A DNA stretch of 64,000 nt from NCBI GenBank assembly GCA_036936605.1, contig JAUPFV010000002.1:267662770-267726769 (forward strand), read 5' to 3'. The stretch comes from Limnanthes douglasii subsp. nivea (Eukaryota; Streptophyta; Magnoliopsida; Brassicales; Limnanthaceae). The notes beneath the pieces were generated by a model. It ran no database searches. It worked only from the letters and a program-made list of their open reading frames with translations, and was not told where the DNA came from. Below are positions 20,974-33,399 of the stretch, in pieces (the first letter of the stretch is position 1; every line of letters begins with the position of its first letter). Made by a program: the position numbers and the translations under genes.

Positions 20974-22383
20974 TATCAGATAGGGATTTTTGTTGTTTTT
21001 GTCTCCTTTCTGATTCAAAGAATTAATCGTAAGTTTGTTACTTTTTCTACATTTCTTAGCAGATTTCAGTTTTTTGCTGATAATGGTGCTGAAGTCTGGA
21101 TCAGGAGAAATGTTTCTCGGCAATACATTGTTGCTTCCAATGTTGTCATACTCAATAGTCATATTATCATTATCCGCCTGAAGATTGCTCTGAGCATACA
21201 CGTGTTCAAGCTTGTGAAGAGCTTCTATGATTTCCATGTCTTCTTTACCTACAGATTCTTTACTCATATCATTAATATTATTTTGTTTAAGATGACTATT
21301 ACATTGGTTGTTTTGATCTTGATAGGATTGAGTTTGGTTGTCAGCATTCTTGATCTCTAGTTCTTGATATTTTTGTATCACAATGGATTTTACTTTCCTT
21401 CTGTACACTTTGCTGAAAGTTTGAGATTGACTCGGCTTCAAATCAATATTCTCATTAATGGTTTTGTTAATGTTACACGATATATTTTGGGACAAAGTTT
21501 GATTTTCATTTCTCTAGCCATCAATTTTGTGCTTAGTGGTTTTTATGTTATCATCGACTTTATCTTTTTTGTCTTCTTTTGAATCCAACTTTCGAGTTTT
21601 CTTACAATAAGAATATTTGTGACCTATATGGAAGAAGACTTCACAATAAAAGGATAAATTTTAGTAACTTAAAGTAATCCAACAACCGTCATTGGACCCA
21701 AATCCTATCCACATTCTGTTCTTCAGCTTTCTTGAAATGTCGATTTTTATTTGAGCAAAACAAGCGTTACTGGAATCTTTATTGGTTTTTGGGACTATAA
21801 TTTTGAAAGGAGTTCCTACATATGAGGCTAAGTCGTTTATAACAGAGTAGTTATACAAGAACTCATAAAAAAAATTCAAATCCAACCCAAATCAGAGACA
21901 TTGGATGCTCATATTTCTTGTTAAATTCAGGGTTCCATCTAAGAATTCTCATTGTCATGCCATCTATATTCCATACGTTTTTAGACCAAATAACGCTGAC
22001 ATATTCTTTCAAACAGAGTTCCATAAGAACGTGCCTAGAATCCAGTAATACGAAGCTGAATGACCCCTTAAATTTGAATGAATTCAAGAATTCACTCATG
22101 ATAGTTCTTTTGGGTATCCGTTAGTGAATTTTCCTACTAATGTAATTCTTGCTTGCTGGATAAGAAAATATTTCGCTTCTTTAGCATACTGTATAGAACA
22201 ATTGTCATCTATTTCTTTAATGAACTCAGGTTTAAGCTCCATGTTCAGAGAATTAGTTCTTGGCTTAACTACATTAGCAAACTTCTTCTTGATATGGCTT
22301 TGATGAACTAATTCTCTACTGAAGTTTTTTGATGGACTGGGTACTCTTCTTCTTCCCGTGGGTTGTTGGTGTGAGATTTCATG
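20974..22383 (-). pseudogene. LINE-2 ORF1 (DUF4283-like RNA-binding protein with zinc knuckle)
   Basis: The reverse strand reads ITLVGKFTNGYPKRTI, FVLLDSRHVLMELCLKEY and MTMRILRWNPEFNKKYEHP with WVGFE, the DUF4283 layout of plant LINE ORF1. YCEVFFHIGHKYSYCKK near 21610 is the zinc knuckle with one Cys replaced by Phe. A long polar Ser/Asn/Lys-rich tail (219 open codons, 21495-20836) follows and runs past the ORF2 start. ORF1 packages the LINE RNA. The upstream ATG at 22383 is the first in a readable frame, but frameshifts make it uncertain. Confidence 0.75.
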
Positions 22384-22799
22384 GTAAGGAACCAGGAAAT
22401 CAAGGGAAAAGACTATGTAAAGATTAATTTCTGGTTACACGAAGGTTTCTTGGAGCTTTCCATCTACGTATCCTGTAGCTTTTTTAAAAGTTCATTTTGT
22501 TTAAAATGTTAGGGTGGATTTTGTTATTTATTTGCCCTTATAACGAGAAACCACTTTCTCGTTATTCCGATTTTAAATTAAGGATATTGAATTGATTCTG
22601 ACCATTTTATATCCAAGATTTTTTCAAATAAATCTTATCATCAGTTACTTAAATTTCAACTTAAAGAAATCAGTTTTTAAATACTTTAACGCATATTTTA
22701 TAACCTCATTGTAGGATCAAATATATATCATTGGGTATGTAAAGCCCCATGCCTCTCCGATCTCTTTATGGTTGTCTATAAATACATAAAATAAGAAAA
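22384..22799. other. Non-coding stretch upstream of LINE-2
   Basis: It may include the 5' untranslated region of LINE-2. No other feature is seen. Confidence 0.3.
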
Positions 22800-23345
22800 G
22801 TTTTGAAAATATGAAATTGGGGTTTGGTTTTCGAAACCGAACCGAAATTGAAAAAAAAAATTGGTTTAGTACCGTTTGGTTAGATTGGTTTGAGAGTTTA
22901 ATTGGTTTTGGTTTGTTTTCGATTTTAATTGAATTTGGTTTTAATTTCGGTTCCTATTCCATCTGTTCGATTTGATTCGGTACATAAATTAAAAATAAAA
23001 CCAATTGAAAAATCAAAGAATGTTATTCCCATATAAATGTAATTAATCCTTACCAAATAATTTTGACCATATAATATGGTCTCAAAAATAAATTAAATAA
23101 GAAAACAATCAGTTTTATTGGTTCAATTTCGTCCGGATTTAACGGGTTTATCAATTTTATTGGTTTGACTCCGAATCGGTTCTAGGGATTTATCAATTTT
23201 ATCAGGTCGGTTCCGAACCGATTTTATCGATTTGATTTTTTTTATCAATTTTGGTTTTTAAAGTAGAACAGCAAACCGAACCATTAAAATTTGGTTCGGT
23301 TCTCAATCTGTTTTTCACTAATTCGGTTTTGCCCGATTCTTAAAT
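22800..23345. repeat. Degenerate GGTTCGGTTT/AAACCGAACC-rich repeat
   Basis: Many short blocks of TTTGGTT, GGTTCGGTT, CGGTTT and their complement AACCGAACC occur, for example GAAACCGAACCGAA near 22830 and GCAAACCGAACCATT near 23270. Both orientations are present, so the stretch can fold back on itself. This composition is common in plant genomes as part of uncharacterised repeats. I see no coding capacity. Confidence 0.55.
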
Positions 23346-24880
23346 TTTAAAAAACATTACTAACCTTAATTATAATTATTATTATTTCAATAAAAAAACT
23401 TTTTAATCATAATTATTGATTTTGAAATAAAAAGAATTTGGATGTCCTCCCCTTCCCCTTCTTAGAGCGGAACGGAAGTTCGATTAGAACATTGTTATCT
23501 AAGGTTTATAATAAATTCTTAACTATATAACATTAAAATGTGGCTTTCAAGTGTTTAAATAAAGTAAATTAAAACTCCTTTTTAGAATTGCTTTTAAAAA
23601 TATTTGGCAGACCGGTACAAGTATTAAAAGTTATAAAAAGTTTGTTTGTCACATAAATGTTCACTAAAATCACTAATTTTGGTAACAATAAGAAAGATGT
23701 AATAAAACAAAAGCTAAGAGAGAAACTCTCTGTTCTAACGGTAATAAATCTCTTCTAAACGGCTAGTTTGAAATTGTTTACTGACTGGCGGTTTTTATGG
23801 GGATTTCAGGCCGTTTGCCGGAAATCTCACCGATTTACTTTTTTCTAAATCTCTATTTGTTCTCGTATCCATATTTTACTTTCGATCATTATTGAAAGCG
23901 AGGAGCACGGTTTCTTATGTTTTCATTTTTCTTTTTATCTCCTCTCAACACTTAGAAATCATGAATGGAGATTCTCCCATGGTTTTCCAATCCGTCTCTC
24001 TTGTTCATTCTACTCTTTCTTCTTCGAGCAAGGATGGTTATTCTGATATGGTTACCTCCAGATTCGAAAGTACGGTGGATTCGTTCACCCTTACTTTGTA
24101 TTTTACGACGGGTTTTTTTGTAGTTTCGTCCCTGACGGTTCTTCTTCGCTTCAGAGTTTCGGAGTCGACGGATCCATTTGGCTCCATCAGTTTTTTATTA
24201 TCCTGTATCTTCCGTATCACAATAGTTTCAACTGTGAACGATGAAAGCTCCAAAATTTTGAGAGGTTTCGAAGCCTTTTTAGTTGTTATGGAGTACGTCG
24301 ATTGTCGAAACCCACCGGCCTGCGTTAATCGTCGGTTCTTTTCGGAATCGGTCTCCGTTTGTCTAAGGTTCACTTGAGCGAAGATAATTCCAGATTTGCG
24401 TATGAAAATGGAGTAAGTGGGCATGAATGCGTGGCTGCTGGGAAGGTACGACGTTCATCTTCTTCTCTCAAAGTCGGTAATTGGCTGCTCTCTTCTCTCT
24501 TCTATTTGGGTGTTTGGCTACCCTTTGGTCGATAAAAGGTCCGGTGGTATGGTTTTCTGCTTTTGTTTACTTTAATTTTGCTTTCGTTACTAATAAAAAA
24601 GTTTTAAACCTCACTCATGCGAGAGCTTTAGTTTTAATTCTAATTAAAGTTTCAAAATTTCATCGTATTCTTAGAGCTTTAACTAATTATTATTTTGAGT
24701 CGATTCATTTATATTTAATTAATAGTTTTTCATTTTTATTAATATTAATAGATATAACTATTAATTTTGAGTTAATCTTTCTATTAAATTTTAACGATTT
24801 TGATTTTGTATTTGTCAAAATTAAAATTATTTACTTTTTATTTTTACTACTTATCGATATTTTGAGGTTGATAGATTGTA
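23346..24880. other. Stretch upstream of LINE-1, possibly its 5' region
   Basis: The part from about 23690 to 24480 has a higher GC content and may be the LINE-1 5' untranslated region and ORF1 start. A long ORF at 23892-24377 does not resemble any protein I know. From about 24590 to 24880 the sequence turns very AT-rich and may be an insertion. I cannot fix the LINE-1 5' end. Confidence 0.3.
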
Positions 24881-25440
24881 AAATTTGGTGCAAGCTAGAA
24901 GTTTTTTCGAGAGGTAACTCGAATGGCATTTGGGTCAAAAATTTCAACCTTCCTTTCAAGGGGTTTGGTAACTTCGGATCGGTTGTTGACACCCTCCTTT
25001 ATGTGGATAATCAGACTGAAAAGAATGAAAACTTAGGTTTCCTCGTATTTGGGTGATAATCAAATTGGATTTCCGCTCTGAGCTCTCTTTTAGGACCAAA
25101 TGTAGACTTATCACAATGGCTTTTGAGTATCAAGGTTTGCCACCCCAGTGTGTGAACCGTGTTGTCTTTGGCCACAACACCCGCCTATGTAAGAAAGGCC
25201 CCATGATGCCTCATTCCCCGAGTATTCAGATTATGTCTTCTGAGGAATCTGATCCTTCTGAGGTAGCTCCTGATTCGACCACTAGGCACCGGTTGGCTTC
25301 TATTGTAGAGGCCAAGGAGAAGATTAGTGGTGAGGAAGTGGTTTCCCCACCAATCGACATCGCCTCTTTCATGCTTCGGCCCATGGTATTTTGGATTTGT
25401 CCTCCGACAGGACCATCACCTAACCCTCTGTAAGTTTTTC
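24881..25440 (+). pseudogene. LINE-1 ORF1 C-terminal part with zinc knuckle
   Basis: The readable segments are VVDTLLYVDNQTEKNENLGF, which corresponds to the G.PLYxDxxTxxxxxLxxARV block of plant LINE ORF1, and YQGLPPQCVNRVVFGHNTRL, the zinc knuckle before the tail with its second Cys replaced by Arg. A short Ser/Pro-rich tail ends just before ORF2. The two segments are in different frames. The N-terminal DUF4283 part is not recognisable. Confidence 0.65.
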
Positions 25441-25447
25441 TTCTCTT

Positions 25448-28400
25448 ATGATTATTGCTTCGTGGAATGTGCGGGGTCTTAACGACCCAATTAGGCAAAA
25501 AGATGTTACTGATTTCATTATTCGTAATAGTATATCTCTTTTAATTTTAGTCGAAACCAAAGTCCAAAACCAGAAAGTCGACTCTATCATTAGATCGGTG
25601 GCCCCTTTTTGGGACTACATTACTAATCATTCCTCTCACCCTCTTAGAAGAATTTGGGTTATTTGGAACCTTAGTGTCATCTCTATTACTAGTCTGTCCC
25701 AATCCGCTCAGTTCATCCAGTGTAAGGCCAAATGCCATAATCGCCCTTCCTCTTTCTGATTCACTACGATCTATGCCTTCAATGAAGAAGCAGCGGACCG
25801 CATTCATCTATGGAATGACTTAATGTCTATTGCTGACCGTGATAAGGGGTTGCCATGGGTCTCCCTTGGGGATTTTAACGTCATCCGCAAACCAGAGGAG
25901 CGTTTAGGCTCCAAAGAGACCTGGTCCCCTGCCATTGATGATTTCAATAATTGTTGCTACAGTTGCGAGCTTAGCGACCTCAGATCTACTGGCTTCCCTT
26001 TTACCTGGATAAATAAGCAGCCTACTCGTAGTGTCTTGTCCAAAATTGACCGTGTCTTGGTCAATCCGGAATGGGACGACCTCTTTCCTATGTCCGTTGC
26101 CCACTTTGGCTTCCTTCGCTCTTCTGATCATACCACTGTTACTCTTAACCTCGGTCTCCCTCGCCCCAAAAAAAAAGCCTTTCAAATTCTTCAACATGTG
26201 GCAATCTCATCCTCTATTCAAATCCATCGTTGCCAACAGTTGGAACCTCCCTTCCCATGCTTCTGGGATGAGCTTGGTCTCTCAGAAGTTGAATCGGCTT
26301 CAACACAAGCTTGCATGTCTCAACCGAAAATAATATAGTGATATTAGATCTAGAGTCTCCTTAGCTCAGGATAACCTCTTCCGTTCCCAAACCAACCTTG
26401 CTCTTAATCCCCTCAATCCTGAGCTCGTCACTAAAGATATTGAGGTTTCAGAGTCTTACATCTTTCTTAGCCGTGCTGAAGAATCCTTTCTCAAGCAAAA
26501 ATCTAGAGAAAACTGGATCAAGCTTGGAGACAGGAATACCAAATTCTTCCATAATAGTATTAAAAATCATCTTTGCCGCAATAAGATTATTTCTAATAAT
26601 AACGATCTTGGTGTCACTGTCTCTACCCCAGATTCTGTCTCTCGGGTCTTTCAAGGACCTGCTAGGCACCAGACATGCCCCTGGTTACCCTGGTTTGGAT
26701 AGACTCTCCACTCTCCTCTCCTCTATGGTGAATGACTCGGACAAGGTCTCGAGAAGAGATTAAGTCTGCCTTGTTTAGTATTGATAGCAACAAATCTGCC
26801 GGCCCTGACGGTTTTAATTCTAGTTTTTTCAAAGCCTCTTGGGATATTATGGGCTCCGATATCTGTCTTAGGGTTCTTGAATTCTTTAATTCTGGAACCC
26901 TAGATTCGTCTTGGAACTCCACCTCCATCACTCTTATCCCTAAGCAAGACTCCCCATTTGTGGCTGCCGATTTTAGACCTATTGCCCTCTGCAATGTGAT
27001 CTACAAAATCATATCCAAAATTTTGGCCAATAGAATTAAAGACTGTTTTCCTTACTTAATTGATTCCTCTCAATCCGCATTCATTGCTGGTAGGAACATC
27101 TCTGACAATATTCTTCTCTCCCAAGAGTTGTTAAAGGGTTACTCCTCTAACAAAGATAGTTGTAGGGCTGCTCTTAAGATTGATCTTATGAAAGATTTTG
27201 ATAATGTCAGATGGCATCTGATACTTGATATTCTTGTTGCGATGCATTTCCCTGTTAAGATGATCAACTGGATCATTCATTGCATCTCTTCCCCCTCTTA
27301 CAATGTCATCGTCAATGGGGATCTTCATGGTAACTTTCAGGGTAGGAAAGGCCTCAAACAAGGAGACCCTCTTTCTCCTTTCCTCTTTGTCCTTGTTATG
27401 CAAGTCCTCTCCAACATTCTCAAAGAGAAAAGCACTGCCCCTAACTTTAAGTTCCACTGGAAATGCCAGAAACTTAACATTACCCATTTTTGCTTTGCGG
27501 ATGATCTTATGATTTTTTGCTTTGGAGATGCAAACTCTCTTACCCTCATTAAAGAAGGACTCGATGATTTTTTCTCTCTTTCTGGTCTGAAGGTGAACCC
27601 TTCCAAAAGCCAAATCTTCCTCTCTAATGTAAATTCGCATCTCCGCACTCAGCTCCTCTCTATTCTGGGCTTTTGTGAAGGCTCCCTCCCAGTCAAATAC
27701 TTGGGAGTTCCCCTTCTCACTGATCGTCTCTCGCATTCGGACTGTCATCCTCTCCTTCACAAAATCACTTCGAGAATTGACTCTTGGACTTCTAAGCACC
27801 TCTCTTATGCTCGTAGACTTCAGCTAATAAATTATGTCTTGTTTGCCGGTCAAGTCTATTGGTCCTCTATATTTATCCTCCCTTCTAGGATCCTTAACGA
27901 ATTATCATAATCCCTCCGTCGTTTTCTATGGTCGGGCCCCACCATGAAAATCTATGGGGCCAAAGTCGCTTGGACCAAAATTACCACTCCCTCAAGAGAG
28001 GGCGACCTTGGGATTCTAGACCTCAAAATCTGGAATCAGGCGGCTGTCCTCAAGCACCTTTGGTCTATCATTAGTAACAATAACCGCTCAATCTGGAGCA
28101 ACTGGATTAAAATAGAGAAAATAAAAAATAATAACTTTTGGACCTTCAACCCATGCACCTCCCCTTCTTGGGTTTGGAGGAAACTTTTACGGCTTTGCCC
28201 ATTGGCTTGTCAGCTTTACAAAGTCGCCATTGGTAATGGTCTAGATACCTCCGTCTGGTATGACCCTTGGCTCATGTCTACCCCTTTGGTTAAGCACTAT
28301 GGGCCTAGTATTATTACCGACTCTAGACTTGGTAGTAACTTAAAGGTTTCTGACATCATTCTTGATGGTCATTGGAACTGGCCTTCCAACCTTAGATCAG

Positions 28401-29035
28401 CCTCTTCTAGAAATCGTGCTAATCTCCAAGAAATCAATAACCTCATCCTCACTCTCCCGTCCCCTAACATCCTCTCTAATGATGTCTACTACTGGACTGC
28501 GAAGACTGGTACATCCACCTTCACTATCAAGGACATGTATAACGTCATTCGTATGCAAGCCCCCACCGTTGGTTGGGCTGACCTAGTTTAGAATAAATAC
28601 AACATTCCTCGTCACTCATTTATTGCTTGGCTTGCTATTCAGGGCAAACTTTCCACTCGTGACAAGCTCCTGAGTTGGGGCATCACCACCTCTCCGGTTT
28701 GTGTTTTATGCAACTCTGACTCGGAATATATCTCTCATCTCCTCTATGACTGTAGTTTCTCAAAGAGTCTCTGGAACTTTGCTAGTTCCAAGTTAGGATT
28801 CCCTATTACCGCCTCCTGCTGGCAATCTTGGATCAACGAAACGTCAAATTGGTCTCATTCTCGAAACTGACACATTTGGCGTACTTGCTTCAGCGCGGTT
28901 ATCTACCACGTCTGGCGCGAGAGGAACTCAAGAATTTTTGACTCCTCTCAGGCTAATGCCTCCCTGGTATCTAACCGAATTTTCTCTGATATTCAGTTTA
29001 GATTACATGGCACCAAGATTCGCTGGCCCATGTAG
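25448..29035 (+). pseudogene. LINE-1 ORF2 (endonuclease, reverse transcriptase, zf-RVT), few lesions
   Basis: It starts at ATG 25448 (MIIASWNVRGLNDPIRQ). The APE endonuclease shows LLILVETKVQ, WVSLGDFNVI, FPFTWINKQP, KIDRVLVNPEW and SSDHTTV. The RT shows NWIKLGDRNTKFFH, SNKSAGPDGFNSSFFKASW, YKIISKILANRI, KGLKQGDPLSPFLF and the catalytic box CFADDLMIF. The C-terminal zf-RVT reads WLAIQGKLSTRDKLLSWGI, CVLCNSD and HLLYDCSFSKSLWN, and it ends RWPM then TAG at 29033-29035. Lesions: stop TGA at 25757; a frameshift in the A-run near 26168-26176, then a stop at 26331; shifts near 26640 and 26755; stops at 27908, 28589 (TGG to TAG) and 28868 (CGA to TGA). About 1195 codons is the normal length. Confidence 0.9.
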
Positions 29036-29384
29036 TTCTTTCTACTAACTTGATGTTTGTTTCTCCTTTCCACTTACTTGCAGATCTTTAGGGTGTCGCA
29101 CCAGTTGGCTGACTTCGATCTTCGTTCTTCTATGCTTGGACGCCTGCTCATTTGACTTGTCTATGATCCTCATACTTTTACCCTTTTGGATTGTTGGTTT
29201 TCGCTCTAGTCTTGAGATATTATCCGTGTCTCTTTATTTACTCGTATTGTTCTATTTGCTCTATTCCAATCTTTTTGAGACTGATCGATTCCTTTCAGTC
29301 TCAATATTTCCTCGGGGTATGCCCTAGGTTTTTGTATGAGCATCTTTTGCTTTAATTAATGTTTTTTATTCACCAAAAAAATAA
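29036..29384 (+). other. LINE-1 3' untranslated region and A-rich tail
   Basis: T-rich sequence follows the ORF2 stop and ends at TTCACCAAAAAAATAAATAT. The A-run near 29377 is a plausible poly(A) tail. Confidence 0.6.
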
Positions 29385-29919
29385 ATATATATTATAATAA
29401 GTGATGATTTATTCAAAATTATTTAATATTTAAAATTTCCAAATTAACAAATGTTTTTTATTAAACCAGCACGTATTAGCACATTGATAAACTCCGAATT
29501 TAAGGTGCGAATTTTTGTTCGCGAACACTGATTTTTAGTTACAATATGCGTTTGGACTATATAACTCAGTACATCCTCCATTAGACCTCTATTCGAAGTA
29601 CGAACTACATACCAGTTCTTACTTTTTTTTATTTGGATGGTTTAGGTTTAGTTAACTCAGTTTCGAAGTCTTGAATGAACACGAACTAGGTTTTTAGCTT
29701 AAGGTAAACACATGGTGTCGTTAATCAAATTCACCTTCCTACTGTAATTTTGGATAAAACAGTAAACGAGTATGGAAAGGTCGTAGTATTTGCATATAAT
29801 ATGTTATATTTTAGTAATTAGGTTCTAATGTATTGTCTGATGTGCCATTGTTTGATGTTTTAAGACTCCATTTTTGGTTTCTTTCAATGGAAATGTTAAA
29901 ACGAACCACGTCTTGCATC
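29385..29919. other. AT-rich stretch with no supportable feature
   Basis: No gene, repeat boundary or recognisable motif is seen here. Confidence 0.3.
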
Positions 29920-30125
29920 TTCATTACAGGTCTCACAATGGTTTGCATGTTGTGATTTTTTTACATAAGATTCGCATAGTTGCATGTGTGCTTGTGCATG
30001 CCATGTTTATTTTACAAACATCTCACATCTTATAAATATATGTTGTGTTTGGCCTCACAAAGTTACACTACTTAGGTCTGCATTCTTGTTTGTTTTATCA
30101 ATCTATCTCGCATTGTGTTTTTGCA
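29920..30125 (+). repeat. TCGCATG-type motif cluster 1
   Basis: Several short units contain TCACAATGG, TCGCATAG (29972), CTCACATC and TCGCATTG (30108), with spacings of about 20-40 bp. They just precede a likely exon. Confidence 0.55.
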
Positions 30126-30644
30126 GGACAAAATATCATTTAAAGCATGATTTTTTAGACCGGGTTTAGTCAGCATAGTGAATTTGTTGAAAGAGAAAAG
30201 TTATATTACTACTGATGAACAAATATAAGCTGCGAATGAAATATTTTTTTATACAATATTGAAGGCTTCTTATGATCTTCGTAATAAGAGTCTTGATGAA
30301 AAAACATTATCAGATTATTACTTGGATTATAAAGTCATATTCGGTAGAAGAAAACGATTTCATAATTGAGTCAAAACTTGTAAAACTAACGACCAATAAT
30401 GTAAAAACTATTTTTGGGTTGAAACATGGCAACGATGAAAAGGCTTGAAACTCATCTAGAGGATTTAAACTTCGATACAACGATGGTCAAGAAACAGAGT
30501 CCGGATCATGAAATCATACTTTATGGACAAAACATTTTATAAACAAATTGGCAAAAACAAACCAAAATCAATATCAAGTAATTTGATAAATGCATGTATT
30601 TATCATTGGTAGCATAATTTTGAAGACTGGAATGTAAGGTTTTT

Positions 30645-31045
30645 ACAGGAATCGCATAGTTAATCTGCATTATACTTATATGTAGATTTTTCAACCTGAT
30701 CACATGTTTCAGTGCACCATGATCGCGTGATTTATTTGATCTAGACTTGCATGTAGCTTTTTCACTAGGATTGTATGTTTACATGCACATCGATCGCATG
30801 GTTAATCTGCAATAGAATTTCGTGTAGTTTTTTCACTAGGATTACATGTTTACATGTACATGGATCACAGGGTTAATATGCAATGGACTTTCATGTAGGT
30901 TTTTCTTAACAAGGATCGCATATTTTATTGTACCGGGATCGTATGGTTTGTTTGATCAATTCTGGCATGTGGTTTTGTCAACAGAATCTCATGGTTTATT
31001 TGATCCAATCTGGCATGTTTTTTAATCAACACAATCACATGTTTA
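30645..31045 (+). repeat. TCGCATG-type motif cluster 2
   Basis: Units such as GGATCGCATGGTTTATTTGATC recur in variants (TCGCATAG 30652, GATCGCGTG about 30722, TCGCATGG 30794, TCGCATAT 30916), alternating with TGTAGTTTTTTCACTAGGAT. The period is roughly 55-65 bp with two motif halves. The sequence lies between two coding islands, so it looks like an expanded intron. Confidence 0.65.
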
Positions 31046-31303
31046 ATTGTGTTGCGTTTTATAGGAAGCAGTAAACAAAGCCATTGGGATCATGTTGTGA
31101 AGGATGTGGTTATTTTATTCATCATGTTTATGTGCTTTACATTATTTTATTTAGTATCTGGAGATATATTGGGTACAATAACGATCTTTTATATCAAAGA
31201 CTATGATTGGTCCAATGTAATAAATGAGAAGCTACTTGGGTCGACTCGAACATGTGTCTCCAACAAACGTAATAGAGTTATTAAATGTGTTGTATTTTTA
31301 ATG

Positions 31304-31376
31304 GTAAGTATATTGCTACATAATTAAACAAGTTAAAAAACTATGTAATGATGTTGATAAAAAAAAATTGCTGTAG
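31304..31376 (+). other. Recognisable intron (73 bp) in the mobile-domain gene copy 1
   Basis: The donor ATG|GTAAGT at 31304 and acceptor TTGCTGTAG| ending at 31376 are consensus plant splice sites. Removing it joins two open frames without a shift. Confidence 0.65.
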
Positions 31377-31564
31377 TTATTTGTCTTTGAGCATACAACC
31401 GTTGTGCAAGCATAAACAAGACCCAAAATGATCCCAAGATTCTACAAATGGTGGGGATTGGATTCAAAATCATCAACCTTGGATATAATTAAAAACGATA
31501 AACTAGCTCAGAGATGATGAAGTATAATATAAAATATTTTAATGTCGAATGTTATATTTGTAGT

Positions 31565-31810
31565 AGAAACGCATGGTTAGTAGGATTAGAATTTCATGGT
31601 CAACAGCACTGGAATCACATAGTCAGTAATACTAGAATCGCATGGTAAGTATAAATCGCATGGTTAGTAGCCCCAAAATCACATGTTCATTAGTACTAGA
31701 ATTGTATGGTCAGTAGCAATCACATGTTCAATAGCACTAAAATTGTATGGTATTTATTTTGAAGTAAAGTCACATGTTTAGTTGTATTAAGCTGCCATGT
31801 TGACTTGAAC
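31565..31810 (+). repeat. TCGCATG-type motif cluster 3
   Basis: Units of about 20-28 bp follow the pattern (A)ATCGCATGGTTAGTAGNACTAGA, with variants TCACATAGTCAGTAATACTA and TTGTATGGTCAGTAGCAATC. At least nine units are seen. Confidence 0.7.
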
Positions 31811-32739
31811 TAGTCACAAATATTTTTACTAAGTTATTTATCATTGAATAGGTTTTGGAAGGCGAACTGACATCGACAACAGCTGAAATAAGAGAATTTG
31901 GTGGGGATTAAGCTATTGGGTATGATGTGGGAGATAAACCATTTGGGAACCCGGATCTTGTACCAGATCAAATTCCTATGTACATAACTAAATCTTTAGG
32001 ATTAAAACTAAGAAGGAGGCCTTCACACCCAACCCAAGCAGACCAACCAACAACCAGCCACTAAGCACCAATTTGATTATCCTCAACTAAAATTGGAGGG
32101 TTCAGAGATGAATTTGATGTTGGTTTCACCCTATGCAAATTTATCTAACAACAAATGAAAACTCCAACACCCTACAAGAATACTTTAACTGTCTCAAAGA
32201 ACGTAATAACCACCTTCAAGAACAATGCGACGACATCAAAGAAAGGTTGAACCACCTCCAAAATGAAGAATACGACCACCTTCAAGAGTATTTATCTTTT
32301 ATATCATATATTGTAACATAAAAGACGAAGCAATATATACAGGTAGTTTATTGAGTTCTACAATATGGAATGATCACTTGAAAAACAAAATAAAAAAGTA
32401 AATATATGTCTTTCATCTAATCTCGCTTGTTATATTTGTTATATTTGATGCAGTATCACATGTCTAATACTAATATATCTAGAATTGTTGTTACAAGTAG
32501 AAGAGAAAGCAAAAGTGATAGTCGAGTTACGTCGAAAGCTGGAACTTCGAGACATTGACTGAACACTTTCTTTACATAGTTGTGATCCACAACCAATTGA
32601 GTCAGTACCATCAGCATCACCAGTCAACGTAGAGGTCTTATTGGTACCACAAGAATGACAAGTGAGCCCAAAAGTTCAACTAGTCAACCAAGCAGACCAA
32701 CTAAACCACCCCTGCACCATTGGTAAGTATTATGTGCAA

Positions 32740-32960
32740 GTCTCACGTCGTTATGATGTAAATGGTTTACCCATATTTTTTCATAAGTCGCGCATGATAT
32801 TTATTAAACTATAATTATATGGTTTATCATCCATATGTGCTTATACAGGTCTCACGTTATAAAATGAACCATAATCGTATTTGTTATTATCCATATGTAC
32901 TTAAACAGGTCTCTCAACATAAATTGTATGGTCTGTCATATATTTATTGTTTGTTTATTT
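32740..32960 (+). repeat. TCGCATG-type motif cluster 4
   Basis: Units read AGTCTCACGTCG, AAGTCGCGCATGAT, CAGGTCTCACGTTAT and CAGGTCTCTCAACAT, alternating with ATATGGTTTATCATCCATAT. It is spaced between coding-like islands. Confidence 0.5.
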
Positions 32961-33399
32961 CAATCTTGTTTCAGCAAGAAGAACATTGAAAGCCAGCACC
33001 ATCCGGCTCACAAGCAGAAGAATTAGAAAGAAGAAGTCCAACAGGTAGAAGATCCAGAACCAAAACTAGTACTACTCGACCAACATGCAAAAAAATCCTA
33101 ACACAGACAACTCGAACAACTAATACCACAAAAGTACAAAAGAGAAGCATCACCTTCAATATTAGCTAATGCACACAAAAATGTTGTAAAAAGATATAGA
33201 GACAACATCAGGGGTGCAAGTTCCTGAAGATGTTAGTGGACCTATAATAGATTAAGATTCAACTTCGAATATATATTTTCATATACTGTAGGTTTCTACA
33301 ACATTAAAATTTTCATATATGTTGTTTTAAGTAGATTAATATTCAACTTTGAATATATTTTTTCATTTAAAATGTTGTTTCATAGGGAACTGTTTTTTC

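Larger units (their letters stand above)
16981..22383 (-). mobile_element. LINE-2: L1-type non-LTR retrotransposon with C-terminal RNase H
   Basis: On the reverse strand the order is ORF1 (DUF4283-like domain and zinc knuckle), then ORF2 with APE endonuclease, RT, zf-RVT and an RVT_3-type RNase H. This is the order of plant L1 elements that carry RNase H. All parts are interrupted by stops and frameshifts. Ends and target duplication were not found. Confidence 0.85.
24881..29384 (+). mobile_element. LINE-1: L1-type non-LTR retrotransposon, relatively well preserved
   Basis: ORF1 remnant (24881-25440), ORF2 (25448-29035) and a 3' untranslated region ending in an A-rich run at about 29377-29384. 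The coding part is visibly richer in G and C than its surroundings and its ORF2 has only a handful of lesions, so it is probably younger than the other elements here. No target duplication was identified. Confidence 0.85.

Noticed and set aside
23892..24377. Open frame of 161 codons with no stop
   Set aside because: It is Ser/Phe-rich, has no recognisable domain, and an overlapping ORF exists on the other strand. It is more likely LINE-1 5' sequence than a gene.
24481..25056. 191-codon ORF looking like a membrane protein
   Set aside because: The hydrophobic part comes from the AT-rich block 24590-24880, and the end of the ORF is LINE ORF1 sequence. A membrane protein is not supported.
27131..27799. 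222-codon ORF on the reverse strand
   Set aside because: It lies entirely opposite the LINE-1 reverse transcriptase, which has clear motifs on the + strand.
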